DNA of 64,000 bases, from assembly GCF_014647875.1 (NCBI RefSeq), contig NZ_BMQA01000003.1:328626-392625 (forward strand), read 5' to 3'. Under the pieces are notes generated by a model, which was not told the DNA's origin, ran no database searches, and was given only the letters and a program-made list of their open reading frames with translations. Positions within the stretch are counted from its first letter, which is position 1, and every line of letters begins with the position of its first letter. Positions 8,949-17,428 of the stretch are shown here, piece after piece. The position numbers and the translations under genes are program-made. This DNA comes from Streptomyces brasiliensis (GTDB lineage Bacteria > Actinomycetota > Actinomycetes > Streptomycetales > Streptomycetaceae).

Positions 8949-10466
8949 TTATCGCGCGGCCGCCTTCGCCGGCGGCGCGGCCTTCCATTCCCCGTGCCCG
9001 GGCATCGGCGGGGTCTTCGCGCCGTACAGCCAGGCTTTGAAGAACCCGCTCAGATCGCGTCCGGCGGTGCTCGAGGCCAGGCGCTCGAAGTCGGCCGTCG
9101 TCACGGTGCCGTCCCGGTGCGTCCGGGCCCAGGTCCGCTCCAGCCGCTCGAAGGCGGGCCGGCCGATCTCCTGGCGCAGGGCGTACAGCACCAGGGCGGC
9201 GCCGTCGTAGACGTTCGGCCGGAAGATCCCGATCTTCTGGCCCGCGCTGGGCGGCTTGGGCGCGGCGGGCGGTCCACCGGACTCACGCCAGCTGTCGGAG
9301 GCTCTGTAGGCCGCCTTCATACGGTCCGCCATGGGCCTGTGCGCCTTCTCCTCGGCGTACAGGGCCTCGTACCAGGTGGCGTGCCCCTCGTTCAGCCACA
9401 GGTCGGACCAGGTGCGCGGGCTGACGCTGTCACCGAACCACTGGTGGGACAACTCGTGAACCATGATCGACTCGACGTACCACTTGGGGTAGGCGGGCTC
9501 GGTGAACACGTTCTTCTCGAAGAGAGAGAGGGTCTGCGTCTCGAGTTCGAAGCCGGTGGTGGCCTGGGCCATCAGCAGGCCGTACGTCTCGAACGGGTAG
9601 GGTCCGACCTTTTTCTCCATCCAGGCGATCTGGTCGGGAGTCTTGGCGAGCCAGGGTTCGAGGGCCTTGCGGTCGGCGGTGGGCACGACGTCGCGCACGG
9701 GCAGTCCGTGCGGGCCGGTGCGGTGCAGCACGGTCGACCGGCCGATGGACACCTGGGCCAGCTCGGTGGCCATGGGGTGCTGGGTGCGGTACGTCCACGT
9801 GGTCGAGCTTCCGACCTTGTCCACTCCGGTCGGCAGGCCGTTGGCGACGGCCGTGTAGCGGTTGGGCGCGGTGACCCGGATCGTGAACATCGCTTTGTCG
9901 GACGGGTGGTCGTTGCACGGGAACACCAGGTGCGCGGCGTCGGCCTGGTTGGCCATGGCGAGTCCGTCGGTCGTCCGCACCCAGCCGCCGTCGTGGCCCT
10001 TGGCGGGCCTCGGGTCGCTGGTGTGCCGCACGGTGATGCGCGTCCAGCTGCCCCGGGGCAGCGCCCGCTCGGGGGTCACGACGAGGTCGTCACCCGCGCG
10101 GCTGAAGGTGGCGCGCCTGCCGTCGACCTCGACGGAGTCGACCTTGCCGTGCGCGAAGTCGAGGTTGAGGCGGTCCAGGCCGGTGGTCGTCCAGGCGTCG
10201 ATGGTGGTGACGGCCTTGAGGGGCTTGTCGTTGGTGCCGGGATAGGTCAGGGACAGGTCGTACGACGCGACGTCGTATCCGGGGTTCCCCAGGTACGGGA
10301 AGAGACGGTCGCCGACGCCCAACGGAGGGGCGGGGGCGCTCGCGGCGAGCAGACAGACGGAGACGGCGGAGGCGAGGAGGGCCGCCGCGCGCCGAGGGCT
10401 CCGGCCGGCCGGCCGGGCCTGCGGAAGCGGCCGGGGCGGCCGGACGGTGCGGGGAGTGAGCAGCAT
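8949..10466 (-). CDS. Secreted M1 family metallopeptidase
   Basis: 505 residues with a Sec-type signal peptide (Arg-rich start, then LLASAVSVCLLAASAPA). Catalytic zinc site HELSHQWFGDSV followed by the second zinc ligand in LWLNEGHATW, the HExxH-x18-E arrangement of the M1 aminopeptidase clan. The substrate-anchoring GAMEN loop is replaced by TGFELETQT, as in many actinobacterial M1 homologues. At about 500 residues it keeps only the N-terminal beta domain and the catalytic domain and lacks the large C-terminal helical domain of PepN. ATG at 10466 is preceded by a weak GGTGG. Probably extracellular peptide trimming; substrate unknown. Confidence 0.88.
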   Translation of the reverse strand: MLLTPRTVRPPRPLPQARPAGRSPRRAAALLASAVSVCLLAASAPAPPLGVGDRLFPYLGNPGYDVASYDLSLTYPGTNDKPLKAVTTIDAWTTTGLDRLNLDFAHGKVDSVEVDGRRATFSRAGDDLVVTPERALPRGSWTRITVRHTSDPRPAKGHDGGWVRTTDGLAMANQADAAHLVFPCNDHPSDKAMFTIRVTAPNRYTAVANGLPTGVDKVGSSTTWTYRTQHPMATELAQVSIGRSTVLHRTGPHGLPVRDVVPTADRKALEPWLAKTPDQIAWMEKKVGPYPFETYGLLMAQATTGFELETQTLSLFEKNVFTEPAYPKWYVESIMVHELSHQWFGDSVSPRTWSDLWLNEGHATWYEALYAEEKAHRPMADRMKAAYRASDSWRESGGPPAAPKPPSAGQKIGIFRPNVYDGAALVLYALRQEIGRPAFERLERTWARTHRDGTVTTADFERLASSTAGRDLSGFFKAWLYGAKTPPMPGHGEWKAAPPAKAAAR

Positions 10467-10818
10467 GGACCACCGCTACCAGCGCGGGCGCGGGCAGCGG
10501 CGACGACGCGCGCCCGTCCCACCCGAACGGTTGGCCCGGGGCGCGTCCGTCAGGGGGCCGGGGGCTGGTTGCGAGCCCGGCTCAGGGCCTGTACGGCCGG
10601 CGGCCCGGGCGTGCGTGTCACGAGGTCGGGGACAGGGCCGCGGATGCCGATGTGCGGTGCCGTGGCTGGCGGACACCAGGGCGCCCGGCACGAACGCAGG
10701 GGCTGCCGGCGTGGCCGTCGGTAAGCCGGGGACGGCGGCTGCGGAGGCCACGGCCAAGTGCTGCGCCCGGCCGGGTCGTGGACGCACGGCACGTCCAGAC
10801 AGTGGCTGGACGCGGCCG
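10467..10818. other. 352-bp intergenic stretch without a convincing gene
   Basis: Lies between the start of the M1 peptidase gene and the end of the RelA/SpoT homologue. A 103-codon leftward frame (10476-10787) has GTG start, no ribosome binding site, and Arg/Pro composition typical of antisense or non-coding GC-rich DNA. The stretch probably holds the promoter of the M1 gene; I see no clear hairpin or operator. Confidence 0.4.
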
Positions 10819-13086
10819 TCACGACGTCGGCATCTGGTGCTGCGCCCGGCTCACGTCGTACACGCCCGGTACGTTGCGCATGGCCCGCATGAGGGCCGGA
10901 AGGCGGGCCGCGTCGGGGAGTTGCAGGGTGTAGGTGTGCCGGACGCGCTGCTGGCTCGGTGGTTCTACGGTCGCGGAGACGATCTCGGCGCCTTCGAGGG
11001 CGATGGCCTCGGTGAGGTCGGCGAGCAGATGGGGGCGGCCGAACGATTCCGCGAACAACGTGACCCTGCACTCGGTCGTGTCGCCCCAGCGCACGCCGAT
11101 CTCGGGGCGCCCCCCGCTCTTCATGTGCGCCACCGCCGGGCATTCCACGCGGTGCACGGTCACCACTCCCCCACGCACGGAGAATCCGGTGACCTCGTCG
11201 GGCGGCACGGGCGTACAGCACCCGGCGAGGCGGGCGGTGGCGCCGGCACGGTCCAGCAGGACTTCGGCTCCTCGGGGGCGGGCGGGGGCCTCGGCGGTAG
11301 GGGGGGCGCCCGCGCCTTCGGGAGTGAGCCGGGCGATGGTGGTGGTGCGATTGCCGGGGTCGGCCTCTGCGCCGCTCCCGTCGCGCGGTGCCGCTTCGCG
11401 CAACCCCTCACGGGGTCCTTGGCGGAACCGGCTCGCCTCGGCCCGCGCCGCGTCCGTCCCGTCGCCCCCCGGATGCGCCGCCAGCCACCGCTGGATGGCG
11501 ATCCGGGCCGCGGGGGTGTGCGCGTGCTCCAGCCATTCCCGGGACGGCTCGGACGCGGGGTCCTGGCCCATCAGGAGCTGGACGCTGTCGCCGTCCTTGA
11601 GGACCGTACTGAGTGTCGCCAGGCGGCCGTTGACGCGGGCGCCGATGCAGGCGTGCGCGTCCTCGCCGTACTGCGCGTAAGCGGCGTCCACGCAGGTCGC
11701 GCCCTCGGGCAGCCCCAGGGTGCCGCCGTCCGGGCGGAAGACGGTGATCTCGCGGTCCTGGGCGAGGTCCTCGCGCAGCGTCGACCAGAAGGTGTCCGGG
11801 TCGGGCGCGGCGCGCTGCCAGTCGAGGAGACGGGAGAGCCAGCCGGGGCGGGTGGGGTCGGCGCGCTCGCCGTCGGCCGGAGCACCGTCCGCCGTCTGGT
11901 CCTCCGAGGTGTCCGAGGTCTCCGCGGGAGGAGCGTAGGGATTGCCGAGCGCGATCACGCCGGCCTCGGCGACGCGGTGCATCTGGTGGGTGCGGATGAG
12001 GACTTCGGCGACCTGGCCGTCCGCGCGGGCGACGGCGGTGTGCAGCGACTGGTACAGGTTGAACTTCGGTACGGCGATGAAGTCCTTGAACTCCGAGACG
12101 ACGGGCGTCATACAGGTGTGCAGCTCGCCCAGGACGCCGTAGCAGTCCGCGTCCTCGCTGACGAGTACCAGCAGGCGGCCGAAGTCGGCGCCGCGCAGCC
12201 GTCCGCGTTTGCGGGCCACGCGGTGCACGGAGACGAAGTGCCTGGGGCGGATGAGGACTTCGGCCTGGATGTCGGCCTCGCGCAGCACGCCCCGCACCTC
12301 GTCGGCGATCTCCGCGAGCGGGTCGCCGGAGCGCGTCGCGTTGCCGGCGATCAACTCCCGTGTGTGTGCGTACTCCTCGGGGTGCAGGATCGCGAAGACC
12401 AGGTCCTCCAGCTCGGTCTTGAGTGCCTGTACACCGAGTCGCTCGGCGAGCGGGATGAGGACGTCGCGGGTGACCCGGGCGATGCGGGCCTGTTTCTCGG
12501 GGCGCATCACGCCGAGGGTGCGCATGTTGTGCAGGCGGTCGGCGAGTTTGATCGACATCACGCGGACGTCGTTGCCGGTGGCGACGAGCATCTTGCGGAA
12601 GGTCTCCGGCTCGGCGGCGGCGCCGTAGTCGACCTTCTCCAGTTTCGTCACCCCGTCGACCAGATAACGGACCTCCTCGCCGAACTGTTCCCGCACCTGA
12701 TCGAGCGTCACGTCGGTGTCCTCGACGGTGTCGTGGAGCAGAGAAGCCGTCAAGGTCGTGGTCTCGGCGCCGAGTTCGGCCAGGATGAGGGTCACGGCGA
12801 GCGGATGCGTGATGTACGGCTCGCCGCTCTTGCGCATCTGTCCGCGGTGCGAGGACTCGGCCAGCACATAGGCCCGGCGCAGCGGTTCCAGGCCGGCGTC
12901 CGGGTAGTGGGCGCGGTGGGCCTCGACGACGTGGCTGATGGCGTCGGGCAGCTTGTCACGGGCGGGTGAGCCCAGCAGCGCGGCCCGGCCGAGCCGCCGC
13001 AGATCGATCCGCGCGCGGGCCTTCCTGCGCGGCGCCGCAGGGGTGACAGGGCCTGGGCTCGCGGGGTTCGTGGCCTCCGCACTCAT
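10819..13086 (-). CDS. rshA: RelA/SpoT homologue (RshA-type), ppGpp hydrolase with degenerate synthetase
   Basis: 755 residues in RSH order: HD hydrolase domain (about 70-210) with HRGQMRKSGEPYITHP, HDTVED and KLADRLHNMRTL; a synthetase-like domain (about 265-385); TGS domain starting EITVFRPDGG; a Cys-containing module (GCCTPVPPDEV); and a C-terminal ACT domain. The HD motifs look intact. The synthetase region is altered: YSxYRKM becomes FVSVHRVARK, the strand carrying the catalytic Asp reads GRLLVLV, and EVQIRT becomes EVLIRT. So hydrolysis is likely and synthesis doubtful from sequence. It resembles the second RSH protein of S. coelicolor, RshA. ATG at 13086 is chosen because GGAGG lies five bases upstream and overlaps the alternative GTG at 13092. 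Confidence 0.85.
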   Translation of the reverse strand: MSAEATNPASPGPVTPAAPRRKARARIDLRRLGRAALLGSPARDKLPDAISHVVEAHRAHYPDAGLEPLRRAYVLAESSHRGQMRKSGEPYITHPLAVTLILAELGAETTTLTASLLHDTVEDTDVTLDQVREQFGEEVRYLVDGVTKLEKVDYGAAAEPETFRKMLVATGNDVRVMSIKLADRLHNMRTLGVMRPEKQARIARVTRDVLIPLAERLGVQALKTELEDLVFAILHPEEYAHTRELIAGNATRSGDPLAEIADEVRGVLREADIQAEVLIRPRHFVSVHRVARKRGRLRGADFGRLLVLVSEDADCYGVLGELHTCMTPVVSEFKDFIAVPKFNLYQSLHTAVARADGQVAEVLIRTHQMHRVAEAGVIALGNPYAPPAETSDTSEDQTADGAPADGERADPTRPGWLSRLLDWQRAAPDPDTFWSTLREDLAQDREITVFRPDGGTLGLPEGATCVDAAYAQYGEDAHACIGARVNGRLATLSTVLKDGDSVQLLMGQDPASEPSREWLEHAHTPAARIAIQRWLAAHPGGDGTDAARAEASRFRQGPREGLREAAPRDGSGAEADPGNRTTTIARLTPEGAGAPPTAEAPARPRGAEVLLDRAGATARLAGCCTPVPPDEVTGFSVRGGVVTVHRVECPAVAHMKSGGRPEIGVRWGDTTECRVTLFAESFGRPHLLADLTEAIALEGAEIVSATVEPPSQQRVRHTYTLQLPDAARLPALMRAMRNVPGVYDVSRAQHQMPTS

Positions 13087-13369
13087 GGGCACCTCCGGCT
13101 CGTGGACCGGCGGACGGGGCCACAGGGCATACGCGGCTCAGGGATGGCGACGTTCCCCCGTCCGTGCCGGTGCTTGATGCTATCGAGCCCATCACGCCCG
13201 ATTGACCGCCTCTCGCCGAGCGTGAAACGGATCACCCATTCGAGCGACGATCTGGAGGTTTACGGTTTTACGCCACCCGTACGACGGTCGGCAGTGGTTT
13301 CCCGGCGTGCCGAAGAACAACGGCCTCGAATCCGGTCGTCGCAGGGCGCCGAGGCCACGGATCACACGG

Positions 13370-14242
13370 TCAACGGGCCGCGTTTTCCAGCCATTCGGCC
13401 TCGATCAGGCCTTCGGCGACGATCACCGCGGGGCCGGTCATCTCGATCTCGCCGTCGGGGCGTTCGGTGATCACGAGGCGTCCGCCGGGCACGTCGACGG
13501 TGTACGTCGCCGGGGTGCCGGTGACGGCCGGGTCGGCGCCGTCCCGACGGGCGGCGGCCACGGCGACGGCGCATGCGCCCGTGCCGCAGGAGCGGGTCTC
13601 GCCGGCGCCTCGCTCGTGCACGCGCATCGCCACGTGCCCGTGCCCGCGGTCTACCACGAACTCCACGTTGACGCCGTCCGGGTAGGCGGACGCCGGGGCG
13701 ACGGGCGGCGGGCTGTACAGGCTGCCGGCGTGCGCGAGGTCGTCGACGAAGGCGACCGCGTGCGGGTTGCCCATGTTGACGTTGCGCGCGGGCCAGCTGC
13801 GCTCTCCGACGCTCACGGTGACGTCGTCCCCTTCGGGGAGGCGGGCGCTGCCCATGCCTACGGTGACGTCCCCGTCCTTGGCGATCTGCACCCTCTTCAC
13901 GCCCGCGCGGGTGGCGACGTTGATGTCGCCCTCGGCCACGTGTCCGGCGTGCTGGAGGTAGCGCACGAACACGCGCACACCGTTGCCGCACATCTCGGCG
14001 ACGGAGCCGTCGCCGTTGCGGTAGTCCATGAACCACTCGGCCTCGCCGGCCATCGCCTGTGCCTCGGGGTGCGCGGCGGACCGTACGACGTGCAGCACGC
14101 CGTCACCGCCGATGCCCGCGCGCCGGTCGCACAGGGCGGCGACGGTGGCCGGGGTCAGGTCGAGGGCGTTCTCGGGGTCGGGGACGATCACGAAGTCGTT
14201 CTCGGTGCCGTGACCCTTGAGGAAGGCGATCCGCGTGCTCAT
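13370..14242 (-). CDS. dapF: Diaminopimelate epimerase
   Basis: 290 residues. Converts LL- to meso-diaminopimelate for lysine and cell-wall synthesis by a cofactor-independent two-cysteine mechanism. Both catalytic cysteines are visible, in MCGNGVRVF (near residue 85) and SCGTGACAV (near 225), with the substrate-binding FLKGHGTENDFV at the N-terminus. ATG at 14242 follows GAGGA with almost no spacer, an odd arrangement, but the next in-frame starts would cut into the conserved N-terminus. It sits in a leftward run with miaA and a membrane protein upstream and the RSH gene downstream. Note that Streptomyces walls contain LL-diaminopimelate, so here the meso form mainly serves lysine synthesis. 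Confidence 0.95.
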   Translation of the reverse strand: MSTRIAFLKGHGTENDFVIVPDPENALDLTPATVAALCDRRAGIGGDGVLHVVRSAAHPEAQAMAGEAEWFMDYRNGDGSVAEMCGNGVRVFVRYLQHAGHVAEGDINVATRAGVKRVQIAKDGDVTVGMGSARLPEGDDVTVSVGERSWPARNVNMGNPHAVAFVDDLAHAGSLYSPPPVAPASAYPDGVNVEFVVDRGHGHVAMRVHERGAGETRSCGTGACAVAVAAARRDGADPAVTGTPATYTVDVPGGRLVITERPDGEIEMTGPAVIVAEGLIEAEWLENAAR

Positions 14243-14290
14243 TCCTCGATCGTACGGGGTCGGTACGACGACCTCGTCCCCGATACCGGC

Positions 14291-14794
14291 TCAGCGCAGC
14301 CGGGCCACGCGCCAGACGGCGAGGACCGCGACGACGGCCACGACCAGCACATACGCGAGGACGACCCGCCAGTCCGGCCGGGGCCCCGAACCGCGCGCGG
14401 GCAGGCCCGGGAAGGTGTAGCCCACACGGCGGGCGGCCATCATGCCCCAGCCGGCGGCACAGGAGCAGATCAGCAGACCCAGCATGGCGATGACCGCCCC
14501 GCTGTCACCGAAGTCGAACGCCAGCGGGAAGGCGAACATCAGGGAGCCGACCGCGGCCAGACCGACGATGGGAGCGAGCTGCCAGATGCGCAGCCGGCGC
14601 TGCGGCCGCAGCTCGACCTCGACCTCGGGGCCGCCCGCGAACATCTCCTCGGGCTCCGGACCGTCGGCGGTGACGCCACCCACGGTGTCGTCGGGTCCGT
14701 CGGGGCTCAGACGGTCCTCGTCCGGCTCCGGCCCGTCACCGTCGGTGGTGACAGGCTCTGTGCCTTGTGCGGTGTCGCGAGGGCCGGCCTCCAT
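14291..14794 (-). CDS. Small membrane protein with acidic N-terminus, function unknown
   Basis: 167 residues. The first 80 are acidic and Pro-rich (EPVTTDGDGPEPDED), predicted cytoplasmic or disordered. Three hydrophobic segments follow: IWQLAPIVGLAAVGSLMFAF, a second around AVIAMLGLLICSCAAGWGMM, and a C-terminal VVLAYVLVVAVVAVLAV ending in a basic tail. I do not recognise a named family. ATG at 14794 is ten bases after GGAGG; GTG at 14800 is equally possible. Between miaA and dapF, 48 bp upstream of dapF, so perhaps co-transcribed with it. Confidence 0.7.
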   Translation of the reverse strand: MEAGPRDTAQGTEPVTTDGDGPEPDEDRLSPDGPDDTVGGVTADGPEPEEMFAGGPEVEVELRPQRRLRIWQLAPIVGLAAVGSLMFAFPLAFDFGDSGAVIAMLGLLICSCAAGWGMMAARRVGYTFPGLPARGSGPRPDWRVVLAYVLVVAVVAVLAVWRVARLR

Positions 14795-14902
14795 CGCCAC
14801 GCGCCCTCCCAACTCGGACTCCACTTGGTCGATCGAAGCTCGATGATGGCATGGCGCCACAGGCCCCGATGACCGGCGGCGCATCCCGATGCCATCACGT
14901 GA

Positions 14903-15841
14903 TCAGGCTGTAACCGGTCGTTCGACCAATGCCAGCGCCAGGTTCGGAAGTTCCGTACGGTCCGCCGCGGCCCCACTCAGCCAGTGCACCCGGGGGTCGC
15001 GCCTGAACCACGAATCCTGGCGGCGCGCGAAGCGTTTGGTGGCCCGCACGGTCTCCGCGCGGGCCTCCTCCTCGGTGCACTCGCCGGAGAGCGCCGCGAG
15101 CACCTGCTGGTAGCCGAGGGCACGTGACGCCGTGCGCCCCTCGCGCAGGCCCTGTGCCTCCAGCGCGCGCACCTCGTCGACGAGCCCTGCGTCCCACATC
15201 CGGTCGACGCGGCGTGCGATGCGCTCGTCCAGCTCGGGGCGGGTGACGTCGACGCCGATCTGGATCGTGTCGTACACGGAGTCGTGGCCCGGGAGGTTGG
15301 CCGTGAAGGGCTGGCCGGTGATCTCGATCACCTCGAGGGCGCGGACGATACGGCGACCGTTGCTGGGCAGGATCGCCCGGCCTGCTTCGGGGTCGGCGGC
15401 GCAGAGGCGTGCGTGCAGCGCTCCGGAGCCCCGCAGCGCGAGCTCCTCCTCCAGCCGGGCCCTGACCTCGGGGTCGGTGCCGGGGAACTCCAGATTGTCG
15501 ACCGCACCGCGGACATACAGGCCCGAGCCGCCGACCAGGACCGGCCAGCGGCCGCGGGCGAGCAGGTCGTCGATCCTGGCGCGGGCGAGCTTCTGGTACT
15601 CGGCGACGGAGGCCGTGACGGTGACGTCCCAGATGTCCAGGAGATGGTGCGGAACGCCGCCCCGCTCCTCGGGCGTCAGCTTGGCTGTGCCGATGTCCAT
15701 CCCGCGGTAGAGCTGCATGGAGTCGGCGTTGACGACCTCGCCGCCGAGTCGCTGGGCCAGGAAGACGCCCAGATCGGACTTTCCGGCCGCGGTGGGTCCG
15801 ACGACGGCGATGACGCGGGGGGCGGGGAGTGCACTGCTCAC
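14903..15841 (-). CDS. miaA: tRNA dimethylallyltransferase MiaA
   Basis: 312 residues. Transfers a dimethylallyl group to A37 of tRNAs reading UNN codons; MiaB, encoded 1.6 kb away at 17429, then methylthiolates the base. N-terminal P-loop GPTAAGKSDLG, then NADSMQLYRGMDIGTAK and the LVGGSGLYV segment, all MiaA signatures. The GTG at 15841 gives the family length and starts SSALPAPRVIAVVGPTAAG; the frame extends further upstream but that sequence is not MiaA-like. The ribosome binding site is weak. Confidence 0.95.
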   Translation of the reverse strand: MSSALPAPRVIAVVGPTAAGKSDLGVFLAQRLGGEVVNADSMQLYRGMDIGTAKLTPEERGGVPHHLLDIWDVTVTASVAEYQKLARARIDDLLARGRWPVLVGGSGLYVRGAVDNLEFPGTDPEVRARLEEELALRGSGALHARLCAADPEAGRAILPSNGRRIVRALEVIEITGQPFTANLPGHDSVYDTIQIGVDVTRPELDERIARRVDRMWDAGLVDEVRALEAQGLREGRTASRALGYQQVLAALSGECTEEEARAETVRATKRFARRQDSWFRRDPRVHWLSGAAADRTELPNLALALVERPVTA

Positions 15842-16022
15842 AGCACCAGTTTCGCAAACCTCGCGGCCACGCCTCGAACGGGTTACATGACGGCACGTGA
15901 TCAGCCTCGTTGCCCGCGGCGAGGTGCCCGTCGCCGGTCTCGGGGGCGGTGACCGGGGCGGCACGAACGAGTGCACCGGGCGACGCAGGATTCCGCCCGC
16001 ACGAGTAACGTATGGAGTGGAT

Positions 16023-16256
16023 ATGGGTGTTTTTGCGCGACTTCTCAGGAAGTCAAAGGCCGCGGAGGAGATGTCGGCCGTCGAGGCCCGGGCCGGTACG
16101 GAGCCGGCCGGGCGCGCGGCGGAGGAATCGGCGGAGCAGTCCGCGGGGCAGACGGCGTCCGCCGAACGCGCCGCAGCGGAAGGCGCCGAGATTCCCCGGC
16201 AGCAGTCGGCCGACGAGGTCGCGGACAGCGCGGCCGGCGAGGGCGCCCGCAAGTAA
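16023..16256 (+). CDS. Small Ala/Glu-rich hypothetical protein
   Basis: 77 residues beginning MGVFARLLRKSKAAEEMSAV, a short basic amphipathic start followed by an Ala/Glu/Gly-rich low-complexity tail without cysteines or membrane segment. GGAG lies five bases before ATG 16023. I recognise no family. It precedes the antitoxin-like gene by 25 bp on the same strand and is probably co-transcribed with it. Confidence 0.6.
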   Translation: MGVFARLLRKSKAAEEMSAVEARAGTEPAGRAAEESAEQSAGQTASAERAAAEGAEIPRQQSADEVADSAAGEGARK

Positions 16257-16281
16257 CTGTCCCGCGAGGGAAGGTGTACCG

Positions 16282-16563
16282 ATGGGTCTTTTGGACAACA
16301 TGAAGGCCAAGCTCGCCCCGGCCAAGGACAAGGTGTCGGACCTCGCTCAGCAGCACGGGGGCAAGATCACGGGCGGCATCGACAAGGCCGCGAAGGTCGT
16401 CGACGAGAAGACCAAGGGCAAGTACAGCGAGAAGATCCACACGGGCACGGACAAGGCCAGGCACGCGATGGACCGGCTCGCGCACAAGAGCGGCCCTGAG
16501 GCGCCCGAGGCGCCCGACGCCACGACGCCCACGCCCCCGGAGACACCGCCTCCGGCTTCCTGA
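16282..16563 (+). CDS. MT0933-type antitoxin-like protein
   Basis: 93 residues: MGLLDNMKAKLAPAKDKVSD, then a Lys-rich helical region (GGIDKAAKVVDEKTKGKYSE) and a Pro/Thr/Ala-rich tail. This pattern matches the family named after mycobacterial MT0933/Rv0909 antitoxins. Those act with a toxin such as Rv0910; no toxin-like gene is adjacent here, so an antitoxin role is only a family-level label and a stress-related DNA- or membrane-binding helper is equally possible. GAAGG lies eight bases before ATG 16282. A strong hairpin follows at 16587. Confidence 0.7.
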   Translation: MGLLDNMKAKLAPAKDKVSDLAQQHGGKITGGIDKAAKVVDEKTKGKYSEKIHTGTDKARHAMDRLAHKSGPEAPEAPDATTPTPPETPPPAS

Positions 16564-16586
16564 ACGGCACGGCAGGGTACGACGAT

Positions 16587-16634
16587 CGGCGGACGGCCGC
16601 GGAGCGAGGTATTGCAGCTCCCGGCCGTCCGCCG
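16587..16634. terminator. Bidirectional hairpin between convergent genes
   Basis: A 13-bp perfect inverted repeat (CGGCGGACGGCCG at 16587-16599, complement at 16622-16634), with further partial pairing inside, separates the antitoxin-like gene (ends 16563) and the leftward LigB-like gene (ends 16653). Confidence 0.65.
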
Positions 16635-16652
16635 TTTCCGCTTGTCCCTCGT

Positions 16653-17372
16653 CTACGACCAGGTGGCGACCAGATACCCCACGCCGTACGGCGCGTCCTC
16701 GTACAGCAGGGAGCCTTCGAGGTGTGCCTGCTCCCCCGCGCCCGCCAGAACTTGCCAGGGGGCCCGGCCGGCCGCCTTCAGTTCGTGCGCCAGATCCGGA
16801 TCCAGGACTTTCAGGGCAGGTACGTCCGCGGAGCCGAGGGCGTGGGCGACCTCCGCGTCGAACGGGGCCGCCCGCTCGTCCAGATAGCCGGGTGCCTTGA
16901 GCGTGCGGCTGGCGCTCGCGTCACCCATCACCAGGAGTGCCACCCGCTCGGCCCGCGCGGCGATCTCCCTTCCCCTTTCGATACACCGCTCGGGCGCCAG
17001 CGGTTCCGCCACACCGAGTCCCTCGATCGGGGCGTCCGCCCAGCCGGTCCGCTCCAGGAGCCAGGCGGCGACGGCGAGGGACGACGGCAGCTCACGCTCG
17101 GAGCCGGCCGCGGCGCCCTCGTCCCGGCCGAGCCGTACGTCCACCTCCACGCCGAAGCCGCGGAAGGAACCCCGGGCGCCCTGCGGATACGGCCCGACCG
17201 CTTCCTCCTCGGCGGGCCCGACGACCACCAGCCGGTCGGGGCGGGCTGCGGCGAGCACGCCGAGCGCGTCCGTGCAGGCGGCACGCGCCGCGTCCAGTTC
17301 GGTGGCGGCACCCGCGGCGACCTCGGGCACGAGGAGCGGCGGGCAGGGACAGACGGCGGCGGCGACAAGCAT
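16653..17372 (-). CDS. Class III extradiol dioxygenase-like (LigB-fold) protein
   Basis: 239 residues beginning MLVAAAVCPCPPLLVPEVA. The strand patterns VVVGPAEE, VALLVMGDAS and the C-terminal LLYEDAPYGVGYLVATW resemble the LigB-like subunit fold found in protocatechuate 4,5-dioxygenases and in MEMO-type proteins. The usual iron-binding histidine pair of true LigB enzymes (HGxPH near the N-terminus) is not visible; CPCPPLL stands in its place. So I call the fold and not an activity. ATG 17372 has no strong ribosome binding site. It lies 56 bp downstream of the end of miaB on the same strand. Confidence 0.6.
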   Translation of the reverse strand: MLVAAAVCPCPPLLVPEVAAGAATELDAARAACTDALGVLAAARPDRLVVVGPAEEEAVGPYPQGARGSFRGFGVEVDVRLGRDEGAAAGSERELPSSLAVAAWLLERTGWADAPIEGLGVAEPLAPERCIERGREIAARAERVALLVMGDASASRTLKAPGYLDERAAPFDAEVAHALGSADVPALKVLDPDLAHELKAAGRAPWQVLAGAGEQAHLEGSLLYEDAPYGVGYLVATWS

Positions 17373-17395
17373 GATCGGCAGCGTAACTCCGCAGG

Positions 17396-17415
17396 GCGCC
17401 GCCCGGCAGCGGCGC
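17396..17415 (-). terminator. Short hairpin after miaB
   Basis: GCGCCGC at 17396-17402 pairs with GCGGCGC at 17409-17415 around a 6-nt loop, 14 bp beyond the miaB stop. No U-run; weak candidate terminator. Confidence 0.3.
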
Positions 17416-17428
17416 GGGGTGGACGGGG

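Noticed and set aside
10476..10787. Possible 103-residue leftward gene between the M1 peptidase and RSH genes
   Set aside because: No ribosome binding site, Arg/Pro-rich composition and no recognisable motif; more likely non-coding.
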